Source of the DNA: Margaritispora aquatica
Lineage: Eukaryota > Ascomycota > Leotiomycetes > Helotiales > Discinellaceae
NCBI GenBank assembly: GCA_007644065.1
Contig: VJWN01000005.1
Coordinates: 1,364,001-1,428,000, forward strand
Direction of reading: 5' to 3'
DNA length: 64,000 bases
Shown piece by piece: positions 32,795 through 45,305 of the stretch (positions are counted from its first letter, which is position 1; every line of letters starts with the position of its first letter). Position numbers and translations under genes: made by a program. The notes under the pieces were generated by a model, which did no database searches, was not told the DNA's origin, and saw only the letters and a list, made by a program, of their open reading frames with translations.

Positions 32795-35700
32795 ATGGCT
32801 ACGGCCTCAAGAATAGACACGGGATCCGCTGCGTTCTTGGAGTCATTGATCAATCATGTAGTCTTCCCGCCTAAATTGCCATCTCAATCCGAAGGTGTTG
32901 TGCTTGAATTGATTGAAACCTCTCTCAATGATAGACTTATTCAAGCAGCTGGTGTAATGACCATGCAGAAGGTACGCTAGTTCCCAAGTTCGGATTTACC
33001 TATCTATCACTGACCTGCTATTACAGAAACATCCATTGTTCTCAGATAGCTTGGAAGGTGTCCTTCGTTGCCTCCGGAAGTTCAGGAGTACCCATACAGG
33101 CTCAAAGCTGAATAAAGTGCCACTTTTAACCGAAATTCAAGAACTGCACCCAACAGACCTGATGGTCATTTATGTCTTCGAACAGAATGCTGCGCTGACA
33201 ATTAGGCGCGTGCCAGAAGATAACACAGTCATATTTGAGGCATTTGAAGCATCTGCATTGTCTAAGGATGTTCTAGCTGCAAGCTCTGCTCTTCTGTGGG
33301 ACTTTCCTGGTTGCGCTGCATCAGTTCCCTGGGCGGAATTTGAAGATCCGGCGTTCCAAACCGAACTTGTCAATTTCCTCGACCAGGCAAGCACAGAATC
33401 AATAAAAACCTTCGCTCCAAAGTCCTTCAAATCAAATACCACCATATCTGAGTCTAGAGATACTGTTGCCCCGTCAATGATTACGCACATCTTGATGACT
33501 ATGTTGGAAGGGATTGGGAAAAAGATATCTACCCCCTTGCTCAGAAAGAGAGTCAAGGATGACGTGTGCTGGACCAACGGCGCATCTAGGCCAGGGAGGC
33601 GCTCACCGGTGTGGTTGGTGCTGCGCGTTGCAATTCAAAGATACCTATCCTTGCTTCTGAACGACACTGTTGGCAGAGTTCTATACAAATTTTTAATGTG
33701 CGCTGTCCTAGCCCAGTTACTCTTAGATGTCACTCTGGTTATGCCAGATGAATCTATTGACCTAGTCCAATTTCTGAAGACTAAGTTATGTCGGCGCCTT
33801 TTCAAATTGGAGGTCGACGCGAACGATTTTGCAGGTAATCTGAAGGATGTTTTTGCACATCTATTCACAGCCCTCCGCCCATTCTTCGAGACATCAATCA
33901 CGAGGAGCTCCGAGCGCCTCAAGTACTTGTGGGAAAGTGTCAGGAATGCTAAAAGCATGGGCTGTAAAGAAATCCTGGATCTGCCAGCTCGAGCCGACGA
34001 CAGACATCTGATCTTGTCATTACCCAACAGTGGATATCATCTAAGAAGAGTTCTAAACCAGGCAAGGATTGAGCGAAATACTGTACGATCTACCACCAAT
34101 CCTGGCTCTTTTGACTTGTGCATCCTGGACGCCAAGCCAGCCCCGAAATTTGTCAGCCAAACTATCTCAACGTCCACATACGAAGAGAATATTCAAGCAC
34201 AAGTCATTCTCGCAAACAAGACCGAGAAGGACTGTATTAATCTTGCAACGACTATCCAAGACTATCTCGCCGCCGCAATCGGAGAAACTTATAGTACAGC
34301 TCCAGAACAAAACAGCTTAATGTTTCTTATTGTTATGGAGACCTGGGTTGCCATGGACCAAAGTGCTTTGGCTGTGTATCCATTTCTTCAAGAATATCAT
34401 CCATGGTTCACACCAGACTTGTTTCAACTTTTACAGCTACTGCAACTTGAAGAAATGGAAAGATTGCAGACAGTTCGGGCTTACCTCGACCAACGAATTA
34501 AGAGCTGTACAAGGCCAGAAATGAGTATTTTCAGCGACCCTCAGCCAGGTTGTTTTGCTGAGCGATACTATAATGAATCGACGTATGGTCAAGCATTGCG
34601 AACCTTAAGGCAAAGCACAGAAAACCAAGCAAGGGTGGATTTGGCTGCAAAGAAGGATGAGTGGCAAGCAAAGAGTGGCGAGTATGAGTTGTTAATGATG
34701 GAAAGATCAGAATTAGTCTGCGTGTATGTGCTTGACGAATATGGCATTTCTACACATAATCGCCTCCCATGCAGGAAATGTTTTCTAGGCCGGGAGGCAA
34801 AAAGATTGAAAATGAATGGGCTCGAACATCCACTTCTAGCGGATGAAATTCAAGCCAAGGCGACTGTGTTTGAATTGGCTTGTCCCATAGCCTTTGCAAG
34901 GTACAGAGATGCTACTTGGAACATATGCAAGCTTGCATTGCCCTCACTCTCGGAGCATACTGAGTACACTTGGTCTGCTCATTAACACTGCCGTTTGGCG
35001 AATCATACAACTCATACTTTTAAGACTATTTCGCTGGCATCTAGGAAGAAGCCATGGTCTGTCACTCACTTCGCCACTAGCATTCATTTTCCAGTCTCCT
35101 TCGAGGAAGTCCACCATCAGAATGGAATGGACCTTGTATATGTAGACTTCAGCTCCTCTGTGCATTGTAGGGTTTCACAACAGACCAGAGTGCATAGTCT
35201 CGCTCATCATTATGAGCTCCTCATCCCAAAGACCTCGCCATTTTGGCCTCTAAGATCGGCACCACAATTGGCAGCCGACGCCTCGGGATTTACATCTTAC
35301 GAAACCATTGCTAGTCAAGGATCTAGCCCAACCGGTCTCAATGTTCACGAGTACATGGCTTTCCAGGCGTTGGCAACGGGTCATGCCCGTCGTTGGCCTC
35401 AGATACTTGTTGAACTTGGCTCTTCCAACCTCAATTTCAGTACGGAAACTGCAGTTGTCTTAATTCAAAGACTAGTCTTGCAGGTTGGACAATATGTTCC
35501 AGAAGATACATTGGGGAATATTCATGGAAGTTTGCGCGATATTGAGTTTTGCAAAGCTCTCCTCGATCAAGTCGAAGAACGCCTTGACTCGCTAGGCTCG
35601 AACTGGCGAGAAACTAGCCTCATGGAAAGTCTTATCACTTTGATACTTAGAATATGGCATCTAAACCTATCCAGCCGAGCTTTGGCTGAAAGTGTGCTTC

Positions 35701-38700
35701 TCAAAGCTCGGCATATTACCAGAGGATGGACGTCTCTGCTGCGTTACGATTTTGTCAAGCATCACACCAAAGAAGCTGTTCAACGAAGCGCATCTTATGC
35801 ACTATGGGCTGCAATTTTGTGCCGACGGACTTTTCAAATATACTGTGAGCTAGGAAGCTGCTTCACGGCTACTGATACACAATGGTTTATGGAAGCCACT
35901 TTGACTGTCCAAGACAACCTCTTTAGAGATCCTAGCCGTATGGATATGTTTCTTAGAGTTGCATTGATGAGAGATTTGAAGATGGTTCACCAGCTTCGCC
36001 ATGTCGTTCGGCAAGCAACTAGCACTTATCCTCATAGCGCCCTAGATACTTTGACTAATGCTTGGCCGCTGCTGGTGGATGGTGAAGTCCCTTCACAAAA
36101 TGAAGTTCGCATAAAATTCTTGTCGGGAGCTTACCATTGGTGGATTTTGCTCGAATTCCTTCCATCACCACATAGGTCCCAGATGTCCATCCAGATCCAT
36201 GTTCTCGAAGGCCATTTGCTGCGAATGGGACAGCTCATTGGTAGGCTGCCACCCGAATTAAAGACATCTGGAATAATCGAAGAGCTATTTCCTGGACAGA
36301 ATTTGATAACTTATCCTACACAGCTGCCCGGCATGACGTATATGCTTGCACTTCCAACGAATCGCCATGAAATTCACCTGGGATTCCGGAATGGCGAGCT
36401 CGTTTTACGAGCGCGAACCAACGAAACCGTTCTTGAATATATACCTCGGGCTAAATTTTGGAGTTCTAACAGCTTTGATCTCCCTGGTAATCTCATTGAT
36501 GAGAACACGCACGTAAGATTTCTCATATCCTTATTTGCGCTCTGAAACTTTCTCACTCATATGCATAGTGGCTTGATCTCAACAGAAGTATCTTGGAGAT
36601 TCGGCCGTTCGCCAGACATGGAGATCGCGACCAAGTAACTGGTTTCTCGACGTCAGGACTTGCCGCGCCAGTCGTCAAATTGTCAGCAACGGTATTTCCA
36701 AGTGTCGCATGTATCATCTCGTTAGTCCGTGTAGCGTTTTATTCAGTCGTGTCAGCAATATTTTTGCGCACTTCGAGTATTTCCGCCACTTGATTGTTTA
36801 TCAACCAACAAATGGTCGTTTAACAGTCGAGCTTCGTCGATTGGAGCTCTCTTTCTTTGTGAACAAACGTTTACTATTGGAATCGCGACAATTACGAGCG
36901 GAAATTGCCAAAAACCAAGATGCTGGAACGTGGTATGGCCTGGTATCAAAACTTGTTCTGCGCAGTGTAAGGCAACTTGGAGATACTTCCATTCCACAAG
37001 AACAGCGAAGTATTATCGTTCCCATGGGAGATCTGACCTATCAAAGAGTTGGGCCCCATGTCAGAGTGCAGGTTGCTAATAATGGTTCATACGGCCGGTT
37101 TTTCATCAATCCTATCCTGGGTCACTTGGAATGTGCTGTAGAGCCTCGTCTCGTGTACCTCAAGGCTATGCTCCATGCATATACTTCTTTTTTCTGTGAG
37201 GATCCTCTAACTCGTCGTACTGGTACTGAAGAAGCGAAGCATTGTTTGCTATCTGGCTACTCACAGCCATGGTCTCCCTTATCTCCAGTTCAAAACGCGC
37301 CTTTAATCTCGATTGCCAAATTATCTCCTCTAAGATCTTATTATCCACAGAACTTGCGGGCCATGCAAACAATACTCTGGAATCCGGACTTAACAACCAC
37401 GATTCAGCATGAATCATTCCGTAGTATTGTGGAGTCTATCCAGGCCAAGTCCAACGAATTGGCACTATTTTTTCCTGCTGACGCACGACTTCCCAACCTT
37501 GATATCGGAGACGAAATGCATCTCTGTCGGAGAAGTCATGCTCGACGGCAAGCTTTTGAGGGACAGTTAGATACCCCAGAATTGCTTAAATTACCTGATA
37601 CTATCTACACATCGAGAGACCGGATAGCCATGGCAAGTCTGAGCCATCGAATTTTAGAGTTCACAGCTATTATTTGTGAGTGGAATCATAGCTCGAGGAC
37701 TACCTCGGACCTTATTGAACTATTCCATCAAGCGCCACACGCCACACGTCACCAAGCCGAGAATCATCTCCGGATTTTGCAAAGCATTTGTGCCAATTCT
37801 GCTGACCGATTTGTTGGAGCTAGACCTTGTTTCTCTTTGGGGACCCCTTCTTAAAATGTGCCAACAGTTCCAGCGGAAAGATAAATATCGAATTATGTTC
37901 TGGCTTGCTGTTGTGGCCTCTAGTCATGAATCAGACGAAGACTTGGCACTATTGAGCACTTTGATGGGCTTTATAGTTTGGGATGAGTTGAAGACGCCGA
38001 TTGCTCTATCATGGCTTTCTTACGATGGCTTCAGACACGACCAGTCTCCATCGATGGAATTTCTTTCCAGAACGATTCAGCCTTATCTGCTAGCAAACCC
38101 AAATGAAGGGCAGCAAAGCATAGCCACAAAAAACAAACCAAGCTCAGAACATATGAGAAGGTTAAGGGTAAGATGAGAATGAGTAACTTGTTCTTGAAAA
38201 TTGCATACTAACTTTGTCATAGTTGGCCAAGGAAATCTACGATAAGCAGCAACAGCATGAACTTATAGTTGTTATTCAGCACTTGCTGTGTCAATGGCCG
38301 TGTGCGGAGCCAAATGCTGATGCACTACCAAACTCTCCCACTCTTCTAATTGATCTGCCTAGAGCACTGTAGAGTATCCGTCCAGAATAGTTACGTCTTT
38401 TCAAGAACTAGGAGTTTTCCGAACACTTGTCCAGAGTGCATCAAATTTTGATAAGATACAAATCGACAGCCCAGGCGTCATTTAAGCTTGGTGGAAATGA
38501 ATTAGAGTGCCTTCAGAACCTAAAGATTTGGACCAATCGAACCAAATACACTCTCCCAAGTCTTCGACCTCTGTTGTCACAGTCAACACTGAAGACTAGA
38601 ACTTCAGATCTTAGATCAATCAGCACTAGCGTGAACACTAAAATTTCCAGAATCGAAAAAGAAACCATTTGTGTTTTGTCGCAATTGCCAGAGGAATGCC

Positions 38701-41700
38701 AACAGCTTAGTAAACTTTTTCGTCCATTGCTATCATCTTACTCATTAGTTCGAAGACAGTACGGTAAAGACTCCCACCAAAGTCTAGATGCGTTGATCGA
38801 ACAGCAAACGTCGGCAAAACAGACCATACCTGCTTGTCCAGGACAGATGGCAATCGAAACAGAACTTCGTCAGGCGGAATTGATTGTTACATCGAAATTA
38901 AATGACATCACCGATGCGCTTGAAGAGCAAAAGATTGGTCTTTACTGGCTTCAGCGTGGCGGATTATGGCCAACTATCAGTCCTGTTACATTGCTTGAAA
39001 CTTTGCGTACGACTGAATGCAACAATTTCGGTCCCAATATGAAAGAAGGTATTGTAGAATATGCAGTTTCTATCACAGCAGTTCAACGCCTTACCAGACT
39101 TTCGGAGGCAGAGCAAACAGGTAATGTGCAAAGAATTCTCGACGAGCTGCAAAATTTAGGACATCAGAATTGGCAGCCCATTGATCGTCCAGATTGGCTT
39201 CTTTTCGAGATTGATGCCAATTTACTGTTGCGTGCCATCCAAGTGGAAGTTGCCAATGCGACAATAAATCCTCCTTCGCAATCTAACTCGGTACTTCAAA
39301 TGAACATGGGACAAGGTGAGTGATTTCATGCCCTAGATTGTGTATCGACCCGCTTTGGATGCTGACAAGTATTGTACTTAGGCAAAACTTCATGCATCAT
39401 ACCTATAGTGGCCGCGGTTTTGGGGGATGGAAATGCTCTAGCACGTGTTATCGTTCCCAAGTCATTGCTTCTACAAACTGCCCAGCTTCTCCATGCTCGA
39501 ATTGGCGGTTTGATTGGCCGTGAGATTCGACATGTTCCTTTCTCAAGAAAGACCCCTGCAGATACCGCAACCACAGAAAAATACTGGCGGCTGCATGAAT
39601 ATATCATCAAGAAGTCGGGAGTCTTACTAACCCTCCCAGAGTATATACTTTCTTTCAAACTTTCTGGGCTTCAACAACTTTCCGACGGTCATCTATCTCA
39701 AGGACGATGTATGGTTAAGGTATTGGCTCGAATGAATAAAAGCGCGAGAGACATCATTGATGAGGCTGACTCGATTCTTGCGATTTGCACACAGTAAGTC
39801 CACAAGTCAGATGCAGCAATTCTTTTGTCGAACTTCGAAGATTTCATGGCAATACTTGTTATCCCTGCATAACTCAATCTTAAAAGATGGCGCTTATTTT
39901 TATGTAGATTGATATACCCTTCTGGCTCCCAAAAGGCTGTGGATGGCCATCCTCATAGATGGACGATTGTTGAGGTCGTTTTACGCCAGGTAGAAGGACA
40001 TTCATTGAACATTGAGAAGACATATCCGAAGAGTATTGAAGTTCGTCGGCGAGCACGGGGCGGATTCCCATTCATATCGTTCCTCCGCAAGGACGCAGAA
40101 GAGGAATTACTACGCTTACTTGTAGAAGATGTGTCTGAGGGACGAACTACACTTATTCCTCAAGATTGCTCACAATTAACCAGAGATCTGGTAAGGCGGT
40201 ACATCTCTCAGCCTTTGATATGTGCAGAAGACGAGATGCTGGTGAGTGAGCTCTTCTTAGACAGCCCCGCAGCCAAGCAAGCAATTTATCTCCTTCGGGG
40301 ACTTATTGTATACCGGGTACTCATGACATTGAATCGGCGATGGAACGTGCAATATGGGCTACATGCCTCGAGGGATCCTATTGCAGTTCCGTACGTTGCA
40401 AAGGGAATACCTAACGAACAGGCCGAGTGGGGTCACACAGAGGTGGCAATCATTTTTACATGTTTGTCATTCTACTATCAAGGACTTACCACAAAGGACC
40501 TAAGACAAGCTCTAGAACATGTTCTCAAATCAGATGATCCTGCTCAAGTATTTGACAGGTTTATAATGAGTTCTGATTTACCTGGATATCTTCGAGATTG
40601 GAATTCAATCAATGTCGATGATGAATCACAGCTGAACGAAATATGGATTCATACAAGATATAACATGAGCGTTGTCGAGTATTTTCTCAACAACTTTGTT
40701 TTCCCACGACATGCAAGACAATTTGAAATTAAACTGCAGGCTTCTGGTTGGGATCTCCCTCTTCTGATTGCCACATCATCAAAATCCATCGAGCGTCAGA
40801 ATCGTAGCCTCACTACAGGATTCAGTGGAACTAATGACTGGAAGAGGCTGCTTCCGCTCACAATTAGTCAACAAGACTTAAGTGGACTTTCGCATACTAA
40901 TGCAGAGGTATTGGCATACCTACTACAACCGAGAAACAGGCGTTGTGTGGTAGCAGATAATGGTAGAGGAGGCGCATTATCAGAATACGGCCTCCTTAAA
41001 TTGTTATGCCGTGAAAGAATACGAGTACTTATCGATGCTGGTGCAGCTGTTCTTGAAAGTAGGCAAATTTGTCCTATAATTTTATCGATTACGCTAATCT
41101 TTGAAACGGTAGTGACTAATCTTGAACTTGTCAAAACATGGCTAGAGGTGGATGCTGGGGCTCAAGCTGCAATATATTTCAACGAACAAAACAAACCCAT
41201 GGTTTGGTATAAGCGGGGTGTTACATTGCCTCTTTCGGCTTCCACTTTCGCTGATGATCTGAGTGACTGCTTAGTGTACTTGGATGAAGCCCATACACGT
41301 GGAACAGACCTGAAGCTCCCGGTAAAAGCTCGTGGAGCTCTAACTCTAAGCCTTCGTCAAACCAAAGATCACACCGTGCAAGGTAAGTTTGATGACTCTT
41401 GTTTTTAGATATGAACTGACAAGGTCTAGCTGCGATGAGATTGCGGCAGCTTGGAAGCACACAGTCTGTGACCTTTATTGTTCCCCCTGGAGTAAACCAG
41501 ATTATTGTTGACCTGAGAAACACGGAATCTAATTTGGCAATTGAATCTTTTGATGTGATCAAATGGCTTCTCGAGGAAACATGCAACGGCATCGAACAGT
41601 TGCAACCACTTTATTTTGCACAAGGCCGCGACTTTTGCCAGCGCACTCAGGCAACTCTTGACAACCAAGACTTTTTGGAAGACGAACACCAACGCGCAGA

Positions 41701-43177
41701 ACTGCTCCAAACTTTACGCCAGAAGGAAATCCAATCTCTGGCACAACTTTATGGCAATGCAAAGTCAAAGACAAATGAATCTTCCACCTTTTCTGCTCCG
41801 AAATTACAGCTGTTCATGAAAGAACTCAAGCAACTGAAAAAGTCTTTTGGTAGGTTTTTATTAGATTTTCTTCGGTCTGGTGAAGACCTCAAATACAACA
41901 TTCTTACTAATCTCTCCATAGAGGATAATGGATCTGCAGTCCACAGCTCCGCTCTTCAAGAGGTTGAACAAGAGCGCGAGGTAGCACATGAGGTAGAGAA
42001 TGTTCAAGAAGTTCAGAAACCAGTGAAATATAATCCTTTACGATGGCCCGGACTGCACAATGATCTCAAGCATTTTGCCGAAACCGGGAGGACCACAGCA
42101 GATTCATCTGCGTACCAACTTGCTGTCGTCGCCATGCAACGTACTTCGCTTGGGCGAAAATACCGTATCAATGCAGATGCTACGTCGGGACGTCTTTATG
42201 TCTCTGAGCAGTTCATCAAGACTGTTAAAACCCCACCAGGAAAATCACTTGACCACCTTCAGGTAAGTTTTCTGTACGTAAAAATGTAGGAGGCTTGCTT
42301 ATAAATCATAGCGAAATGTGAATTGGTTGCTCTGGAGCCTGAAGACAGATACTGTAAGTAGTTGCGACGGCTTTCACGTGGATTTCGTTGACTAACCTTA
42401 TTGTAGGCTATAATAGTTATCCCAGAAGAAGTCGAGCAGCTTATCAACATTGTGAAGGAGAAAAACGGCGTCCATTTAATTACTTATTCGGTCCCAGTTA
42501 CTCATAAAATGCTGCATTTTGGCGACCTCAACTTTTTCACAATTCCGTCCCTTCCTGGCACTTGGTCAGCACCTATGTGGCTAAAAATTGAGCTTGGTCT
42601 TTTCGCCGGAAGACTCTATTTTCGGTTTGACGAATATGAACCCTTTCTGAAGTTCTTAGAGGTCCAGGGCAATACAAGTGTTCTCGAGGAAGATTTAGAC
42701 TTGAACCCTGATGGAGATGGCGATGTTGGTTTTCAGAACTTGCACATATTACCCTCGTCGGCTGCTTCTGTAACACCGAGATTTGCGCAGAAGCCCCTCA
42801 CATTCCTACAGGAGTGGCTGTCCATGCGAAGAAAGGGCCAGGACTTCTCACAGACGCCCGTGGGCTATGTTTGCCAAGGAAAACCACTGCATTCGTCGCA
42901 TCCTTTCTTTTTCCGAACTCAGATACCCGAGACAGAGATCTTGGCTCAGTCCGCCTCCAAGAAGGAGACTGAAGAACAGATGGATGACTTTGAGGATGAT
43001 TTCTTGGATGATGGACATCATTACGAGAACGCGGAGGAGGGCCCAGATGAGTTTGACGATAGGGAGCTTGACAACGAGGTTAGGGTCAGCGAGAAACTGG
43101 ACGGAGATACCGTGGATGACGGGGCTATGGATTTGTCTGAGACCAGCTCAGAGGAAAGCTCCGGAAGCGAAAACTGA
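32795..43177 (+). pseudogene. Giant DUF6606/DUF3638/DUF3645 (ubiquitinase-like) gene with four stops and two frameshifts
   Basis: Nine exons: 32795-32971, 33027-36512, 36569-38167, 38223-39315, 39382-39793, 39908-41382, 41430-42262, 42312-42353, 42407-43177; sum 9888 nt, about 3295 aa, normal for the family. All eight introns keep GT..AG. Landmarks: start MATASRIDTGSAAFLESLIN and PGCAASVPWAEFEDPAFQTE (DUF6606 region), QMNMGQGKTSCIIPIVAAVL (Walker-A-like, DUF3638), DEADSIL at 39759 (Walker-B-like), RRWNVQYGLHASRDPIAVPY..GHTEVAI (DUF3645), SGTND near 40824, an acidic C-terminus. Databases name relatives ubiquitinyl hydrolases; biochemistry is poor. Defects: TAA 34983-34985; TAG 38370, 38388, 38409; frame changes near 36603-36622 and 37740-37775. 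Most of the frame is open, so decay is recent. Confidence 0.85.
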
Positions 43178-43646
43178 TCAAGATTTGCCTTCCATTTACT
43201 GGTGTATCTGCTGAGTGCTTGGCGATCACCATGCATGGTAAAGCTAAGGGGATTCTGTCATCTGTCTGTAAGAGTTAATGTGTAATAGCAGAAATGAATC
43301 AACTGTATGTGTAATCTTTATCGTCGACAATGTCCTGGTAATCTTCATTAAAGTTAATCACTGACCTTCTAATTAACAATGTGCTTCAAGCGCCTTGACA
43401 ATTGGAGAGCAAACCAAGGCAAAGTAGAATCTTTGAGGCGGAATTACTGTACTCATTGATGAGATTGAACCAGGTAGGCGATTTACGCTCATAATTTTGT
43501 GTTTAGCAAGAGGAACCGCGGTGTGTGTGATGCTAATCAAACATGTCTGCTCTTTCTGTCTATTCTTTGTGGATCTGAACTTCAACTTCCATCACCAGCA
43601 TCATCACCTTTAGCTCTCTCAAAATATTATTCAACATATTAAAATC
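43178..43646. other. Intergenic
   Basis: 3' flank of the giant gene and promoter of BTB copy 1. No feature recognised. Confidence 0.5.
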
Positions 43647-44686
43647 ATGGAGCCGCCTGCAAAGAACCAAAAACCAGACATAAGGATCACAGTCTTCGGA
43701 AAACAAGAGTTTCATCTTCATTCGGTCGTATTGAAAATTAACTTACCATTCTTCTTCAAACTTTTGGAATCCTTGGACAATATTGAACAAGAATTTACAG
43801 CCCATAGTGGTTCCGAGTACGAATGGGAGTCGATAATCGATGCAGACGGGATGGGATGGTCTTTGACTGTGACCACAGCACCCGTAGTAGTGAGTCCTCA
43901 TATTCCGTCTTGAACCAGAATTCGGGTCTGATACACAGGAAACAGCCAGTTGGAGATCATACAAACATGATTGATGAAGATTGCGAGTCTGGTTACTTCC
44001 ACAAATTGTTACGGGTGCTATACAACGAGAAGATCGATATTTCGTCACTATTCAAGTTTTGCGACATGACAAACCTTGCTGATAATTATCAGTGTCTTCC
44101 GGTTCTCTCTAGAGCACTTGATGGCATTCTCCTAATTAATACCAAGCTCATTTCCGAGATTGAGGAGAACAGTTGTGAAATACTTGTCTGCGCGGAAAAG
44201 CTGAGGAATATTACCCTCTTCAAAGAAGCCTTGGTCTGGGCTGTGTCGCATTGGAATGAGCCTGCATACGCGAGCTTGCAACATTAAAGCCTGCGGCTTC
44301 ATAGACTCACCCATAGTGTCTACGGTCAGATCGTAGTCTACGCCGCCAAAACACAACAAGATGTTACTCGCACATTATTATACGTAGGATGTCCTTACAT
44401 GAGCGAGTATGCCGAAACGGCTCGGCAAGCTTGTTTTGCTGAGGACGTGGATGAAGGCTCGGGGTTGAGATCTGCGGAGTTTCAACTTCCACGATTCCTT
44501 CGGTTGATACATGACTTGACCGATTTGCCAGTTCCTAGATGCCAGCTAAAAGAATTGCTCCGCAACGAGCTTATCCTGGATCGACGGTGCCTAGAAAGTG
44601 GGAGTTGCTTTCATAAGAACCACTTCTTCTGTGGCACTATTTCAGATGCCGAAATTCCATGGGATATGACTCAGAAAGAATGGTGA
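43647..44686 (+). pseudogene. BTB/POZ-domain protein, copy 1, interrupted by TAA
   Basis: Exons 43647-43889 and 43946-44686 with a 56-nt intron (GTGAGT..AAACAG). Exon 1 is a BTB domain: PDIRITVFGKQEFHLHSVVL..INLPFFFKLLESLD, then SEYEWESIIDADGMGW. Exon 2 continues with ESGYFHKLLRVLYNEKIDIS and DNYQCLPVLSRALDGIL. A TAA at 44285-44287 follows YASLQH; the same frame goes on for 132 codons with SLRLHRLTHSVYGQIVV and ends FFCGTISDAEIPWDMTQKEW-stop. The end matches copies 2 (50.3 kb) and 3 (48.9 kb). These BTB proteins may be Cul3 adaptors or simple dimerisation proteins; unknown. The single stop suggests a recent null allele. Confidence 0.78.
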
Positions 44687-45305
44687 TTCAACTACTGCTT
44701 GATAAAAAAGTAACGAACTTCACTTCGGGGGCTTTGAGAGCTCTGTCGTCTCGGAAAACAACTTTTCAACGATTCTCAGAAGATGCATCACTTGACAATG
44801 AACTTAGATTAATTGTTCTTAGAAGAAGTAGAGAAAGTTTAACTTACGGAGGGATAGGTTAGCAATGATAAATCCCATAGAGGGATTATACGAAGCCAGT
44901 AGTAGAATCATTCTTAAATGTCTGAAGCCCACGATCATCGTGATATATTAAAAGTGTACTTCTCATCAGCTTTTGCCTCTTCAACGCTCAATAACTTTCA
45001 ATTTTGTTTTTAGGGAAGATCAGACAAATGACAGTCTTCTTTCTGGTTGTTTTTGAGATGCCGATCTGGGGAACTTTGTGCGGAGGTACCCCACCTGATC
45101 ATACCTTACCCAAGTAAGGTACCTGATGGAATCAGGTAGGTCACATGATCATACGCAATTCGAAGCTTCTTAATGTTTAAATTATCTAAGCGCTCTCGAT
45201 TCAATTTATCTATAAGACATAACTCATCAATGGGGAATATAACATGGCCAATCCAGGCCTCTATCAACCTAAACTCCAAAAGCAAATTTCATCCATCTAT
45301 ACACA
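44687..45305. other. Intergenic between convergent genes
   Basis: Between BTB copy 1 and the MFS gene's 3' end. Contains the hairpin pair at 45102-45138 (listed) and nearby copies of CACCTGATCAT and ACATGATCAT. No coding frame. Confidence 0.5.
45102..45138. repeat. Two overlapping 8-bp-stem hairpins (TACCTTAC/GTAAGGTA and TACCTGAT/ATCAGGTA)
   Basis: 45102-45109 pairs with 45114-45121 around CCAA; 45120-45127 pairs with 45131-45138 around GGA. The inner TA is shared, so only one stem can form fully at a time. They lie between convergent 3' ends. Confidence 0.8.

Noticed and set aside
36593..36793. Separate small ORF within the giant gene
   Set aside because: It is the out-of-frame continuation after the first frame change, not a gene.
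38379..38426. An intron to bypass the three TAG codons
   Set aside because: No GT..AG pair of workable length and matching phase spans them, and the residues between (SIRPE, LRLFKN) match the family.
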